Shown in pieces: positions 17,353-24,416 of a stretch of DNA of 64,000 bases. Numbering within the stretch: position 1 is the stretch's first letter; each line of letters starts with the position of its first letter. The notes beneath the pieces were generated by a model. That model had not been told where the DNA came from, ran no database searches, and saw only the letters and a list, made by a program, of their open reading frames with translations. The stretch comes from Halorarum salinum. GTDB taxonomy: Archaea > Halobacteriota > Halobacteria > Halobacteriales > Haloferacaceae. Where the stretch lies: positions 1,984,001 to 2,048,000 of the forward strand of contig NZ_CP058579.1 in assembly GCF_013402875.1 (NCBI RefSeq), read 5' to 3'. The translations under genes were made by a program, and so were the position numbers.

Positions 17353-17706
17353 TCAGGCTTGGTTCCTGCGACGGATTCTCCATTCGTAGCACTGTTCGTA
17401 TATGTCTCCGCTCTGAGTGAGTTCGAGGATCGCCAGTCGCGTAGCACCGCGGATGCTTCCCCAGCCATCTCCCCAGTCGGGCGCAGTCCACTGCCACTCC
17501 GCGTTCTTGTCGTCTCGCTGCCACCGGTCGTTTTCCAGCATGGTCGATGGGAGTGATCCATTGTGCCGGATGTTCGCCGGTAAGATGATTCGGGGCGGTG
17601 TTTCCGGGTGGTCTGCTGAGAGGTTGATTTGGGCCCTGATTGTTTGCGGGGTCCAACCCTCTGGAAGCTGTATGCCGGTGAGTTGGAGTGATTGGTTTAC
17701 TTCCAT
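17353..17706 (-). CDS. E2 (UBC)-fold-like protein
   Basis: 117 residues from ATG 17706, with an AAATATTT element about 30 bp upstream. The pattern GIQLPEGW ... ADHPETPPRIILPANIR, then a Trp-rich stretch (WQWTAPDWGDGWGS) and an end helix, resembles prokaryotic ubiquitin-conjugating-like proteins. I see no cysteine where an E2 active site would lie (the only Cys is near the C terminus), so it may be a non-catalytic relative. No E1, JAB or ubiquitin-like gene is adjacent. The assignment rests on pattern alone. Confidence 0.4.
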   Translation of the reverse strand: MEVNQSLQLTGIQLPEGWTPQTIRAQINLSADHPETPPRIILPANIRHNGSLPSTMLENDRWQRDDKNAEWQWTAPDWGDGWGSIRGATRLAILELTQSGDIYEQCYEWRIRRRNQA

Positions 17707-17882
17707 TGGTGGCAGAACGCGTGGCACACGGAAATATTTTCTGTTTCGGTATCTTCAAAACAGATATTGAATCAATCTGCAGGTGGGGAATCCCTTCCAC
17801 AATCATCTGATTCTGATGAGGTGGACGTGTTGTAGAGTACGATCTCACCGAAAAAGGGCCCAGTGTTCTACAGCACATTTAG

Positions 17883-18098
17883 TCAGTCATCGTCGCCGTC
17901 GTTGTTGCCGCGGAAGATAATCCACAGGCCAGCGAGGCCGAGGGCGGCTGCCCACTGTTCACGACTCGGGTTGAAATCAGCGTCTCGGATGAGGGCGTGG
18001 TCGCGGACAGCACTCCATTCGGCCAGCACCCACACCGCGGACAGGAGGAGGACAGCGAATACGGCCGGGTGGGCGAACAGGTACTCGGGAAGCGTCAT
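17883..18098 (-). CDS. Small membrane protein, 71 aa
   Basis: An N-terminal membrane helix (AVFAVLLLSAVWVLAEW) and a second hydrophobic stretch (WAAALGLAGLWIIF) flank a charged loop. It ends in an acidic tail (NNDGDDD). It overlaps the upstream gene (18095-18379) by four bases, so the two form a two-gene operon. Confidence 0.6.
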   Translation of the reverse strand: MTLPEYLFAHPAVFAVLLLSAVWVLAEWSAVRDHALIRDADFNPSREQWAAALGLAGLWIIFRGNNDGDDD

Positions 18099-18379
18099 GG
18101 CGGGGGCTGCTCTCGCTCGTGGTCAGGTGTCTCGGGCGTGACTGGGACGCGAACGAGACCGCCGTACCCGGTGAGCAACCGTGTGAGGGCTCGTGTGGCG
18201 AACAGGATCAGGCCGATGGCGGTGAGCCCGAGCAGGGGGATGCTGACCGCATCGTACATGATCGCAAGGACGACGGCACCGGGCAGCACCAGGGCGGCTG
18301 GCACGGCCGTATCTTCCGGCCCGGCGATGATGAGGAGGATGGCAGCGACCTGTACGAGTACGACCAGTGTTAGACTCAC
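18095..18379 (-). CDS. Membrane protein, 94 aa
   Basis: Three hydrophobic segments (LVVLVQVAAILLIIAG, LVLPGAVVLAIMYDAV, LLGLTAIGLILFATRAL) are followed by a proline- and acid-rich tail. It is divergent from the ArsR-type gene at 18520 and probably under its control. The 140-bp gap between them contains repeated GTGTAC-like sequences. Confidence 0.6.
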   Translation of the reverse strand: MSLTLVVLVQVAAILLIIAGPEDTAVPAALVLPGAVVLAIMYDAVSIPLLGLTAIGLILFATRALTRLLTGYGGLVRVPVTPETPDHEREQPPP

Positions 18380-18519
18380 GATACAGGTGGGTGTACGGGT
18401 TCAGCCGCGAAAAGCGTTTCGGATATAGTGTACTTCAGTAATATATGTACTCTCGTGTTTTCTTTCCGATTGTAACCTCTAGTGTTTTACAAAGCCGGGG
18501 CGAAGGCTGTGGACAAGAC

Positions 18520-18954
18520 ATGGTTGATGCGGACGATGCTGAGGTGGTTGGTGAGGTGTTGCAGGCCGTCGGGAACCCGCACAGGCTCCGGCTTCTCTAT
18601 GGCTTGGCCACTGGCCGGTCGCGACAGGAACTGGCCGGAGAGCTCCCGATCTCGGGTAGCGGTGTCACGAATCATTTGCGTGTGTTGGCGGATGCAGACC
18701 TGATTTATCGTGGTGAGGACGGGTGGCAGGTGTCACCGCTGGGTCGGGTGATCGCGGACTGGGTTGGTGGGTCTGCTGGTGACATTGTCGAGGCGAAACA
18801 CCGGCTGGGTGATGCACAGGAGCAGGCCGCGGCGGAGCTGGCTGAGGTGCCGTTGTCGGGCCAGGAATTGGAGCGGGCGGTGCAACGGCGGAAATGGGAA
18901 TTGGTGCGCGAGGAGGTCGCAGGATTGCTTGAAGACGCGGATACCGACGCGTAA
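18520..18954 (+). CDS. ArsR-type winged-helix regulator
   Basis: 144 residues from ATG 18520. The N-terminal half is a typical ArsR winged helix: LQAVGNPHRLRLLYGLATG, recognition helix ISGSGVTNHLRVLADADLI, wing EDGWQVSPLG. No cysteine pairs for metal sensing are seen. The C-terminal half is a charged helix that may dimerise. A TATA-like AATATATG lies about 80 bp upstream. Being divergent from the two-gene membrane operon, it probably represses that operon and itself. Confidence 0.75.
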   Translation: MVDADDAEVVGEVLQAVGNPHRLRLLYGLATGRSRQELAGELPISGSGVTNHLRVLADADLIYRGEDGWQVSPLGRVIADWVGGSAGDIVEAKHRLGDAQEQAAAELAEVPLSGQELERAVQRRKWELVREEVAGLLEDADTDA

Positions 18955-19082
18955 CACGTTGTTCTCCGTCGTTTGCCGCGAATGAACTCCTCGATTATTT
19001 GAACTCCCAGTGCCATGAAAAGCTAACCCGCGAAAAAGTCAGCACAAGAAACTTTTATGCCCTGACACGTGCGGTATGGACT

Positions 19083-20000
19083 ATGAAACGCCGCGTATTC
19101 CTTTCTACTGCTTCCGCTGGTACCGCCTTAATCGCTGGTTGCACCAGCAACGACGAGCCTGGGGACACCCCAGAGGAGACCGGTACTGACACCCCGCCTG
19201 ACACGGTCACAGACACAGATTCGGACACGCCAACTGAGACAGAATCGGATACCTCGACCGAGTCAACGCCGGAGTACGACGCGGTCATAGAATACACTGC
19301 CCACGTGCAGGATGACGCGAACGGCGAGTACGACCTTCCGGAACCGATTTACGATAACTGGAGTTGGATCGTGATTGACTTCGAGGTCGTGGAGGGGCAG
19401 CTGGATATGGAGGACGTTTGGTTTAACGGACTGTTTGAAACTGAGCAGCGGTATTACACGGTTTCGAAGCAGACTGACGGCGCCGAGGATGGTATCGAGT
19501 CACGAGGAGCGATCCGTCAGGGAAGTGGTGGCGTGACGCTGCACGAGTATCCGCCAAGCCCGGCGTCCGATCTTGTGGGGCCGATGTTTGCTGCGATGGA
19601 CTCGAGTATCGGTGGGGATGGTGTCGTGACGGACGGCCCGACCGACCTGTACCCTTCTGTCACAGTTGAGTATTCGGTGGAAACCGCTCAGAATCCGGAC
19701 GTGCTCCGTGACGAACACGAGGCTGAGCAGGGGAACGTGTGGGCGACTGTGAATCTAAACGTGGCTGAGGGGGTGCTCAATCTTGAGGATGTGTGGTTCC
19801 GGAGCCAGTTACTGACTGATTCTCGCGTGTACGAGTGCGACCATACGAGCCAATTTGCCGAGCAAGGGGTTCGGGCGCGTGGACTCGTCAAGCAGGGTTA
19901 CTCGGCAAACGCTCTGTACCAGATCGCGGAGAACGAGTCTGTCGAGGAATGGGGGTATCAGGAGGACAACCGGCAGGACGTTACTATCCGGAGAGTTTGA
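19083..20000 (+). CDS. Lipoprotein with duplicated beta domain
   Basis: 305 residues from ATG 19083, about 25 bp after a TTTTAT element. The N terminus (KRRVFLSTASAGTALIAGC) is a Tat lipoprotein signal with the lipobox Cys at residue 22. An Asp/Thr/Glu/Pro linker follows, typical of halophile cell-surface tethering. Two similar domains come next, marked by WIVIDFEVVEGQLDMEDVWF and ATVNLNVAEGVLNLEDVWF, each ending in a RGxxxQG-type segment (RGAIRQG, RGLVKQG). It is exported and anchored outside the membrane. The ligand is unknown. Confidence 0.75.
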   Translation: MKRRVFLSTASAGTALIAGCTSNDEPGDTPEETGTDTPPDTVTDTDSDTPTETESDTSTESTPEYDAVIEYTAHVQDDANGEYDLPEPIYDNWSWIVIDFEVVEGQLDMEDVWFNGLFETEQRYYTVSKQTDGAEDGIESRGAIRQGSGGVTLHEYPPSPASDLVGPMFAAMDSSIGGDGVVTDGPTDLYPSVTVEYSVETAQNPDVLRDEHEAEQGNVWATVNLNVAEGVLNLEDVWFRSQLLTDSRVYECDHTSQFAEQGVRARGLVKQGYSANALYQIAENESVEEWGYQEDNRQDVTIRRV

Positions 20001-20115
20001 ATCACGAGTTGTCATATGTTGTGAAGAGCAGGCTCTACTGAGCGACAGATCTAGTTAGTTGATTGTTTGATAGAGAGATTCCAATTGTTCCAACCGGTTC
20101 CAAGGTTCCCCTCAA

Positions 20116-20126
20116 CTTATTTAAAG
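20116..20126 (+). promoter_or_regulatory. TATA box with GGTTCC repeats upstream
   Basis: CTTATTTAAAG sits about 35 bp before ATG 20155. Just upstream, 20075-20110 carries three GTTCC repeats (GTTCCAA, GGTTCCAA, GGTTCCCC) at about 10-bp spacing, which could be an operator. Confidence 0.5.
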
Positions 20127-20154
20127 CAACTTTGATAGTCCTGTTTACAGGTTG

Positions 20155-20430
20155 ATGATTGATCTCGGTGTTGTACAGTTCGGAGCCGCAACAGGGCTCG
20201 TCGTGCTGGTGCTTTTGCTGGCCACGGCCATCAAGGGATCTGGGCGGGACCGAGATGCTGTTCTTCGGTATTCGTACGTTGAGCTGGTAGTGATCGCAGC
20301 ATCGGTCTATCACCAGTTTGCGGTGGTGTCACCCCAGACCGGCGTGGAGAACATTATCGATGGGGCGACGTGGTGGATTATGGGTGTCGTGATTCTGCGG
20401 CCATGGCTCAGTGATTTGGTGGATAAGTAG
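20155..20430 (+). CDS. Membrane protein, 91 aa
   Basis: Hydrophobic segments lie near residues 8-27 (FGAATGLVVLVLLLATAI) and 42-60 (VELVVIAASVYHQFAVV), with a third near the C terminus (WWIMGVVILRPWL), so three membrane spans are likely. Leader length agrees with the TATA box at 20116. No family is recognised. The following 190 bp to the next gene hold no gene I can support. Confidence 0.6.
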   Translation: MIDLGVVQFGAATGLVVLVLLLATAIKGSGRDRDAVLRYSYVELVVIAASVYHQFAVVSPQTGVENIIDGATWWIMGVVILRPWLSDLVDK

Positions 20431-20624
20431 CGCTTCGACGAGAGGTTCAACACCGTGACCAAGCACGCGCATAACGATATTGGACGGAGCCTGGTGCTCC
20501 GCCACCATGTAATTCACTGTCAGGTCCTGGGTACCCTGACTACTGATGTTCAGTTCTTACAGGATGTGGGCGTGTGGCAGCGGCGCTTTTCCGAAAACCC
20601 GTTGCTGGAGGTGAACTTCACACA

Positions 20625-20924
20625 ATGGTATTCGACCTCCTTGATCAGGTAGACGATGTAGTCTGGACATGGTTGCTACACCTCTCTGCATTCCTCGCTG
20701 GCATTCATCTCGTGTTAGTCGGGATGGAGTATTTGACGCAGCCAGCACAGTCATTGCTAGGTGAACAGCTTGCTGGGATTGGGCTACACGCATCCGGGTT
20801 AGCGCTGAGTCTGGAAGGAGCGGTCACGATCTTTGTGCTGCTGGTCGGCACGCTTCTCACACTCATCGGGCTTGGTTTCCTACTGTATGTTGGGAAGCAG
20901 GTGTTTGAGCAGTATATGGCGTAA
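20625..20924 (+). CDS. Membrane protein, 99 aa
   Basis: ATG 20625 is chosen because GGAGGTG lies about 11 bp upstream. Three hydrophobic stretches (WTWLLHLSAFLAGIHLVLVGM, GLHASGLALSLEGAVTIFVLLVG, LLTLIGLGFLLYVG) are visible. Together with the 20155 gene it forms a pair of small membrane proteins just before the long-leader transcript at 20992. Confidence 0.6.
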   Translation: MVFDLLDQVDDVVWTWLLHLSAFLAGIHLVLVGMEYLTQPAQSLLGEQLAGIGLHASGLALSLEGAVTIFVLLVGTLLTLIGLGFLLYVGKQVFEQYMA

Positions 20925-20952
20925 GCGTGGTGGAGCTAAACACCCGCTCCGT

Positions 20953-20978
20953 CATTCTTTTTCTTTCCTTTTCTCCGG
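20953..20978 (+). terminator. Pyrimidine-rich terminator
   Basis: A T/C-rich run (CATTCTTTTTCTTTCC and on) 30 bp after the stop at 20924 and just before a new TATA box, the usual form of an archaeal poly-T terminator. Confidence 0.5.
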
Positions 20979-20991
20979 GTTTTGACTGCAA

Positions 20992-21300
20992 CTTTTATAA
21001 GGAAGCTTGGGTAGTACGGTAATCAGTACGGCTCCTCTCGGACTTTCCTTCGAGGAGAGCACTCTGCAAACCCATAGGTGGATCAACGCTGACCACGACT
21101 CGTAAGCCCCGGAGCACAGGCCAAACGTCCAGCCAGCTGGTGTATGGCGCTACTACCCGCATCGACAGCCAGCCGGCCGGGCTAAATGTCGTACTCCGTG
21201 GAAGCGGTAGCGCTTATTGTAGTGTTCAATGCGGTCAGCGGTATCCATCGCGAACCCAGGTTCTCGGGCGCCCCATTGCCCGGGGGAGGTGATTATAAAA
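20992..21300 (+). promoter_or_regulatory. Promoter and long structured leader
   Basis: CTTTTATAAGG (20992-21002) is a strong TATA box, but the next gene starts about 300 bp downstream with a perfect Shine-Dalgarno (GGGGGAGGTGA). The leader contains a stem CTCCTCTCG / CGAGGAGAG with a short pyrimidine loop (about 21032-21060) and further short inverted repeats (CCAGCCAGCTGG near 21131). Most haloarchaeal genes are leaderless, so a long leader may be regulatory or may hold a small RNA. No gene is convincing inside it. Confidence 0.5.
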
Positions 21301-22383
21301 ATGGGAGCATTAGGAATGTCTACACGTGCTTGGACTGCAGTCCTTCTTGCACTCGTTGCAGGAGTTGGACTCGCAGCATCGGGTATCGTGACTATGCCGA
21401 GCGTCGGGAACTTCTCGATCGGCGACCAGACAAGCGATGAGACCCAACAGGATGGCGTCTCTGTCATCGATGCGTCGACAGACGGCCAGCTCACGTTCCC
21501 GACCTCTGCGTCGAACATGGACGTGTACTTGGCCGACGTGGAGGCAACAGATCTCTCCAGTGAAACCACTTCACCGGTTCACTACGGGGATTATGTTGAC
21601 TTCTCAGCATCCGATGCAATCAGCGGCCTGACCGAGGGAGTTGAGTACCACAAGGTCTCACTCTCCAGTTCCAAAACAGCCACCTTCGCTGATCTCGAAC
21701 CGGGCACGTATGACTTGATCGTCGTGGACAAGGCTGGTACTCGAGAGTACCACTACCACTTCGGCCAAGTTACGATGCCTGAGCGGATTAGCGAGTTCAA
21801 GGCAGAGAACAACAACGTCGTTGAGCTGACACGGAACACGGATGGCGACAAGGTCGTCTTCTTCGATCGGTGGGCCAGCTACAAGGATGACAGTTCAGCT
21901 GTATACCAGCCAGGACAGACGAAGGCTGTCGCGCTTGACGCGAACATCGACGATCCGTCCAGCAATGTGACGGACCGACAGCGCACGATCGAGCGATCAG
22001 TGACACACACCAGTGGTGTGTCGTATCTGGGCAAGTTCGTCGTGAAGAACTTCAACCCGGACGACGGAGTGTCCAAGCTCGCTGTTTCGGTATCCTGTGA
22101 GGGATCCGAGCTCTACAGCAAGACACTGCTGGACGGTGCGACCGACGAAATCGGGAGCGACAATGCGTTCAGTGAATCGCTCGTCTCTGAAGCTCAGCAC
22201 AATCCGAAGGAGTGTAATGGCGAAGTCTTGACGTCTGTTGACGTCACGTACGACGCAAGCACGCTTTCCGGGTCTGCTGACGACGACGAGATTGGTACCG
22301 GTGAGAAGATCGCTGACTTCGAAGTTCAGGACATTTACGGCAATTCACTCGGTTCCGATGGACTTGTCTCCATCACAGGCTAA
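21301..22383 (+). CDS. Secreted protein, 360 aa
   Basis: It starts at ATG 21301 (ATG 21316 gives MSTRAWTAVLLALVAGVG). A signal sequence or single N-terminal helix (WTAVLLALVAGVGLAASGI) is followed by a beta-rich extracellular region with strand pairs such as LTFPTSASNMDVYLADVEAT and KTATFADLEPGTYDLIVVDKAG, the latter like an Ig-type domain. One sequon (NVT) and two Cys occur late in the protein. It could be a pilin-like or capsid-like structural protein; the strong RBS and own promoter suggest high expression. Two membrane peptidase genes follow, so it may be their substrate. Confidence 0.65.
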   Translation: MGALGMSTRAWTAVLLALVAGVGLAASGIVTMPSVGNFSIGDQTSDETQQDGVSVIDASTDGQLTFPTSASNMDVYLADVEATDLSSETTSPVHYGDYVDFSASDAISGLTEGVEYHKVSLSSSKTATFADLEPGTYDLIVVDKAGTREYHYHFGQVTMPERISEFKAENNNVVELTRNTDGDKVVFFDRWASYKDDSSAVYQPGQTKAVALDANIDDPSSNVTDRQRTIERSVTHTSGVSYLGKFVVKNFNPDDGVSKLAVSVSCEGSELYSKTLLDGATDEIGSDNAFSESLVSEAQHNPKECNGEVLTSVDVTYDASTLSGSADDDEIGTGEKIADFEVQDIYGNSLGSDGLVSITG

Positions 22384-22439
22384 TCCCTGGTTGATGGTGT
22401 GGGGTATGGTCGGACTTGGCGTCCGGCCCCACTTTTCCG

Positions 22440-23108
22440 ATGGCGCTCTCAGTCGCAGATGGCCGCGGTCCGCTTCCGGATTCGCGGCATGAACTCCTGT
22501 TCATGGCTGTAGCTCTGGCGCTGACGGCGACCTTCGTGTTCGCAGGAGCGATGGTATACGTCCAGCAGAATCCGGGGGCACCGTGGCAGCTTGAGGCCAT
22601 GTACAGTTCGGCGTTCAGCCTCGCTGGCGATCAAGCAATCACTGCGGACACCCCGTTGGAATTGCCGCAGGAGGACGCTCAGTATCTGAATCGCGTCTAC
22701 CGCGAGCTGAACACTCGGTCGGGTGATGAGGTGGGGGAGCAAGGCTACTGTCTGGACGTCGTGAACGGTCGCCTCAGCGTCCAGCAAGCGGGCACGATTG
22801 AAGCACGGGAAGATCGAGTCACGTACACGACCGCGAACTGTCTCTTCAGGGGCAGTATCGCAGGGACAGCGCACTTTCACCCGCCATCGAGTCGACCAGT
22901 CCTGTCCGGGCCCTCGACAAGTGCCCACCCCGATTTCAATGATAAACTGGCGCTGCTGGAAAGCAGTCACCGGTTCAGCTGTGTGCAGGCCGGGCTGATG
23001 ACCACGACCCCTGGTGACCAGACGCGGGCATTCCGGTGTTACCTGAAACCGGCGAGCGGCGAGATTACTGACGAGTTCCCGGAGATTCGTGTGGAGGTGA
23101 GCGAATGA
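22440..23108 (+). CDS. Membrane-anchored JAMM-like metallopeptidase
   Basis: 222 residues from ATG 22440 (TTG 22416 alternative). One N-terminal membrane helix (LLFMAVALALTATFVFAGAMV) precedes an extracytoplasmic domain. The core TAHFHPPSS followed by a Ser and Asp about 15 residues on (STSAHPDFND) resembles the JAMM zinc motif HxHP...S..D, with a candidate upstream Glu in TIEARED. A later part (FSCVQAGLMTTTPGDQTRAFRCY) fits the JAB fold. It would cleave exported proteins. The spacing to the last Asp is not exactly canonical, so catalytic activity is uncertain. It overlaps the CPBP gene by four bases. Confidence 0.5.
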   Translation: MALSVADGRGPLPDSRHELLFMAVALALTATFVFAGAMVYVQQNPGAPWQLEAMYSSAFSLAGDQAITADTPLELPQEDAQYLNRVYRELNTRSGDEVGEQGYCLDVVNGRLSVQQAGTIEAREDRVTYTTANCLFRGSIAGTAHFHPPSSRPVLSGPSTSAHPDFNDKLALLESSHRFSCVQAGLMTTTPGDQTRAFRCYLKPASGEITDEFPEIRVEVSE

Positions 23109-24019
23109 GCGCGTTGGACTTTACCGACGAAACGTTTCAGGTTCAGAAGGTCAATATCGCGGTCTTCTGGTTGATCATCACCGGGCTCGCGATCGTCGGA
23201 TTACTGTGGATGAACACGCTTGGCGCCAACTCTGGAAACACCGCACTCACATCCACATCCACCATGTTCGCACTACTCTGGACCGCCAGTGTGATCATTG
23301 AATTCGCGGTCTACATGTTCTATCGGCATCGGTTCTGGGGCGACCGGGAGAATGAGATTGGTGCCATGGACGTCTCCCTACTCTGGTTTTATCTCGGGTT
23401 TGCAGCCATGGTAGTCGTGTCCACTGTTGGCCGATTAAGCGTGATGCAGCCGATGTCGCTTCTGTCACAAGCCGCTGAACGTGGTGCGTTAACGGACTTC
23501 CAATATCTGTATATGAACGCCTTTGTCGCCCCGACGATCGAGGAGAACTTCTTCCGGATTGCGCTTCCCGTCTTCCTGATCATCTTATTCGTCGGGATTG
23601 CAGAGAGCCTGGATATCGACTGGTTGGGTCACCCGGTCGTGCAGGTAGTTGCCGCAGTCTCGATCTCGAGCCTCGGGTTCGTTGTGTTCCATACACTGGA
23701 GGAGTCGAATCCTGAGTTCCAGCTGGTCGCGTTTGTGTTTGGCACCGTGTTGGCCGCCGTGTTTGTCGGTGATCTGGTGCTGAACGTGTTTTCGAGTGTG
23801 ACGGTGGTTCCGGCGCTGTTGGTCGGCATCCACCTGGGGAATAATGTCCTGTATATCGGGTTGCGTCGAACAGTGGATATCTTATTGAGCGGGGAGAGCG
23901 GGATTTTGCTGCCGGTAGTCGGTATCGATATTGGTGGTCATCTGATCTTGGGCATGTTCGTGGTGGGGGCGGTGATCGCCGCCCAGGAGATGGTGAGCCT
24001 AGTCAGGGAGTGGATGTAG
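23105..24019 (+). CDS. CPBP-family intramembrane metalloprotease
   Basis: 304 residues with about eight hydrophobic segments. The three CPBP (CAAX protease and bacteriocin-processing) motifs are visible: EENFFR (about 144-149), FVVFH (about 198-202) and HLGNN (about 244-248), which hold the catalytic Glu pair and metal-binding His/Asn residues. It is expected to cleave membrane or signal-bearing proteins inside the bilayer. Its four-base overlap with the JAMM-like gene and the adjacent secreted protein suggest a maturation or release pathway. Confidence 0.8.
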   Translation: MSALDFTDETFQVQKVNIAVFWLIITGLAIVGLLWMNTLGANSGNTALTSTSTMFALLWTASVIIEFAVYMFYRHRFWGDRENEIGAMDVSLLWFYLGFAAMVVVSTVGRLSVMQPMSLLSQAAERGALTDFQYLYMNAFVAPTIEENFFRIALPVFLIILFVGIAESLDIDWLGHPVVQVVAAVSISSLGFVVFHTLEESNPEFQLVAFVFGTVLAAVFVGDLVLNVFSSVTVVPALLVGIHLGNNVLYIGLRRTVDILLSGESGILLPVVGIDIGGHLILGMFVVGAVIAAQEMVSLVREWM

Positions 24020-24337
24020 ATGGAGGGAGGTACTGTTGAGGACTACATTGAGCGGATAGAAACGTATCTGGATGCGTTTGACTATGCACAGACCGAGGTC
24101 GATGTTACGGTATCCGCCTACGATTCTCTGTGTGGGACGGGGGTGGAGCCAGCGTTGCGAGTGGGTGTTCGTGATCGGACGGCTTCGCGGCCGAAGCGCT
24201 CAGGGGTCTTTGAGGCGGAGGTGTCGTGGTCGGCGGTGTACGCAGAGGCGGCGAGACGTGATGCCGTGTATGAGCAGGTGCTTGAGGAGGTTTCTGAAAC
24301 GTTCAGTGATTTATACGTGTTCTCGTCGGACCAGTGA
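24020..24337 (+). CDS. Hypothetical acidic protein, 105 aa
   Basis: It begins immediately after the CPBP stop (24019). It is soluble, with an alpha-beta-alpha pattern: YIERIETYLDAF, then TEVDVTVSAYDS and PALRVGVRD, then a C-terminal helix AVYEQVLEEVSETFSDLY. I recognise no family. Operon position suggests an accessory to the peptidases. Confidence 0.5.
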   Translation: MEGGTVEDYIERIETYLDAFDYAQTEVDVTVSAYDSLCGTGVEPALRVGVRDRTASRPKRSGVFEAEVSWSAVYAEAARRDAVYEQVLEEVSETFSDLYVFSSDQ

Positions 24338-24368
24338 GAGCCGGGAGTCAAAACTGGGCGCGAGCATA

Positions 24369-24378
24369 CTTATTTAAA
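24369..24378 (+). promoter_or_regulatory. TATA box of the large surface-protein operon
   Basis: CTTATTTAAA. It overlaps the ATG at 24378, which therefore cannot be the real start and moves initiation to about GTG 24417. Confidence 0.55.
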
Positions 24379-24416
24379 TGAATTTTGACAGGTTGTTAAG
24401 CGAGGGTCCGATCTCT

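Noticed and set aside
20455-20652. A 65-residue frame before the 20625 gene
   Set aside because: No promoter or ribosome site fits and the codon pattern is unlike neighbours; the overlap with the better supported 20625 gene is long.
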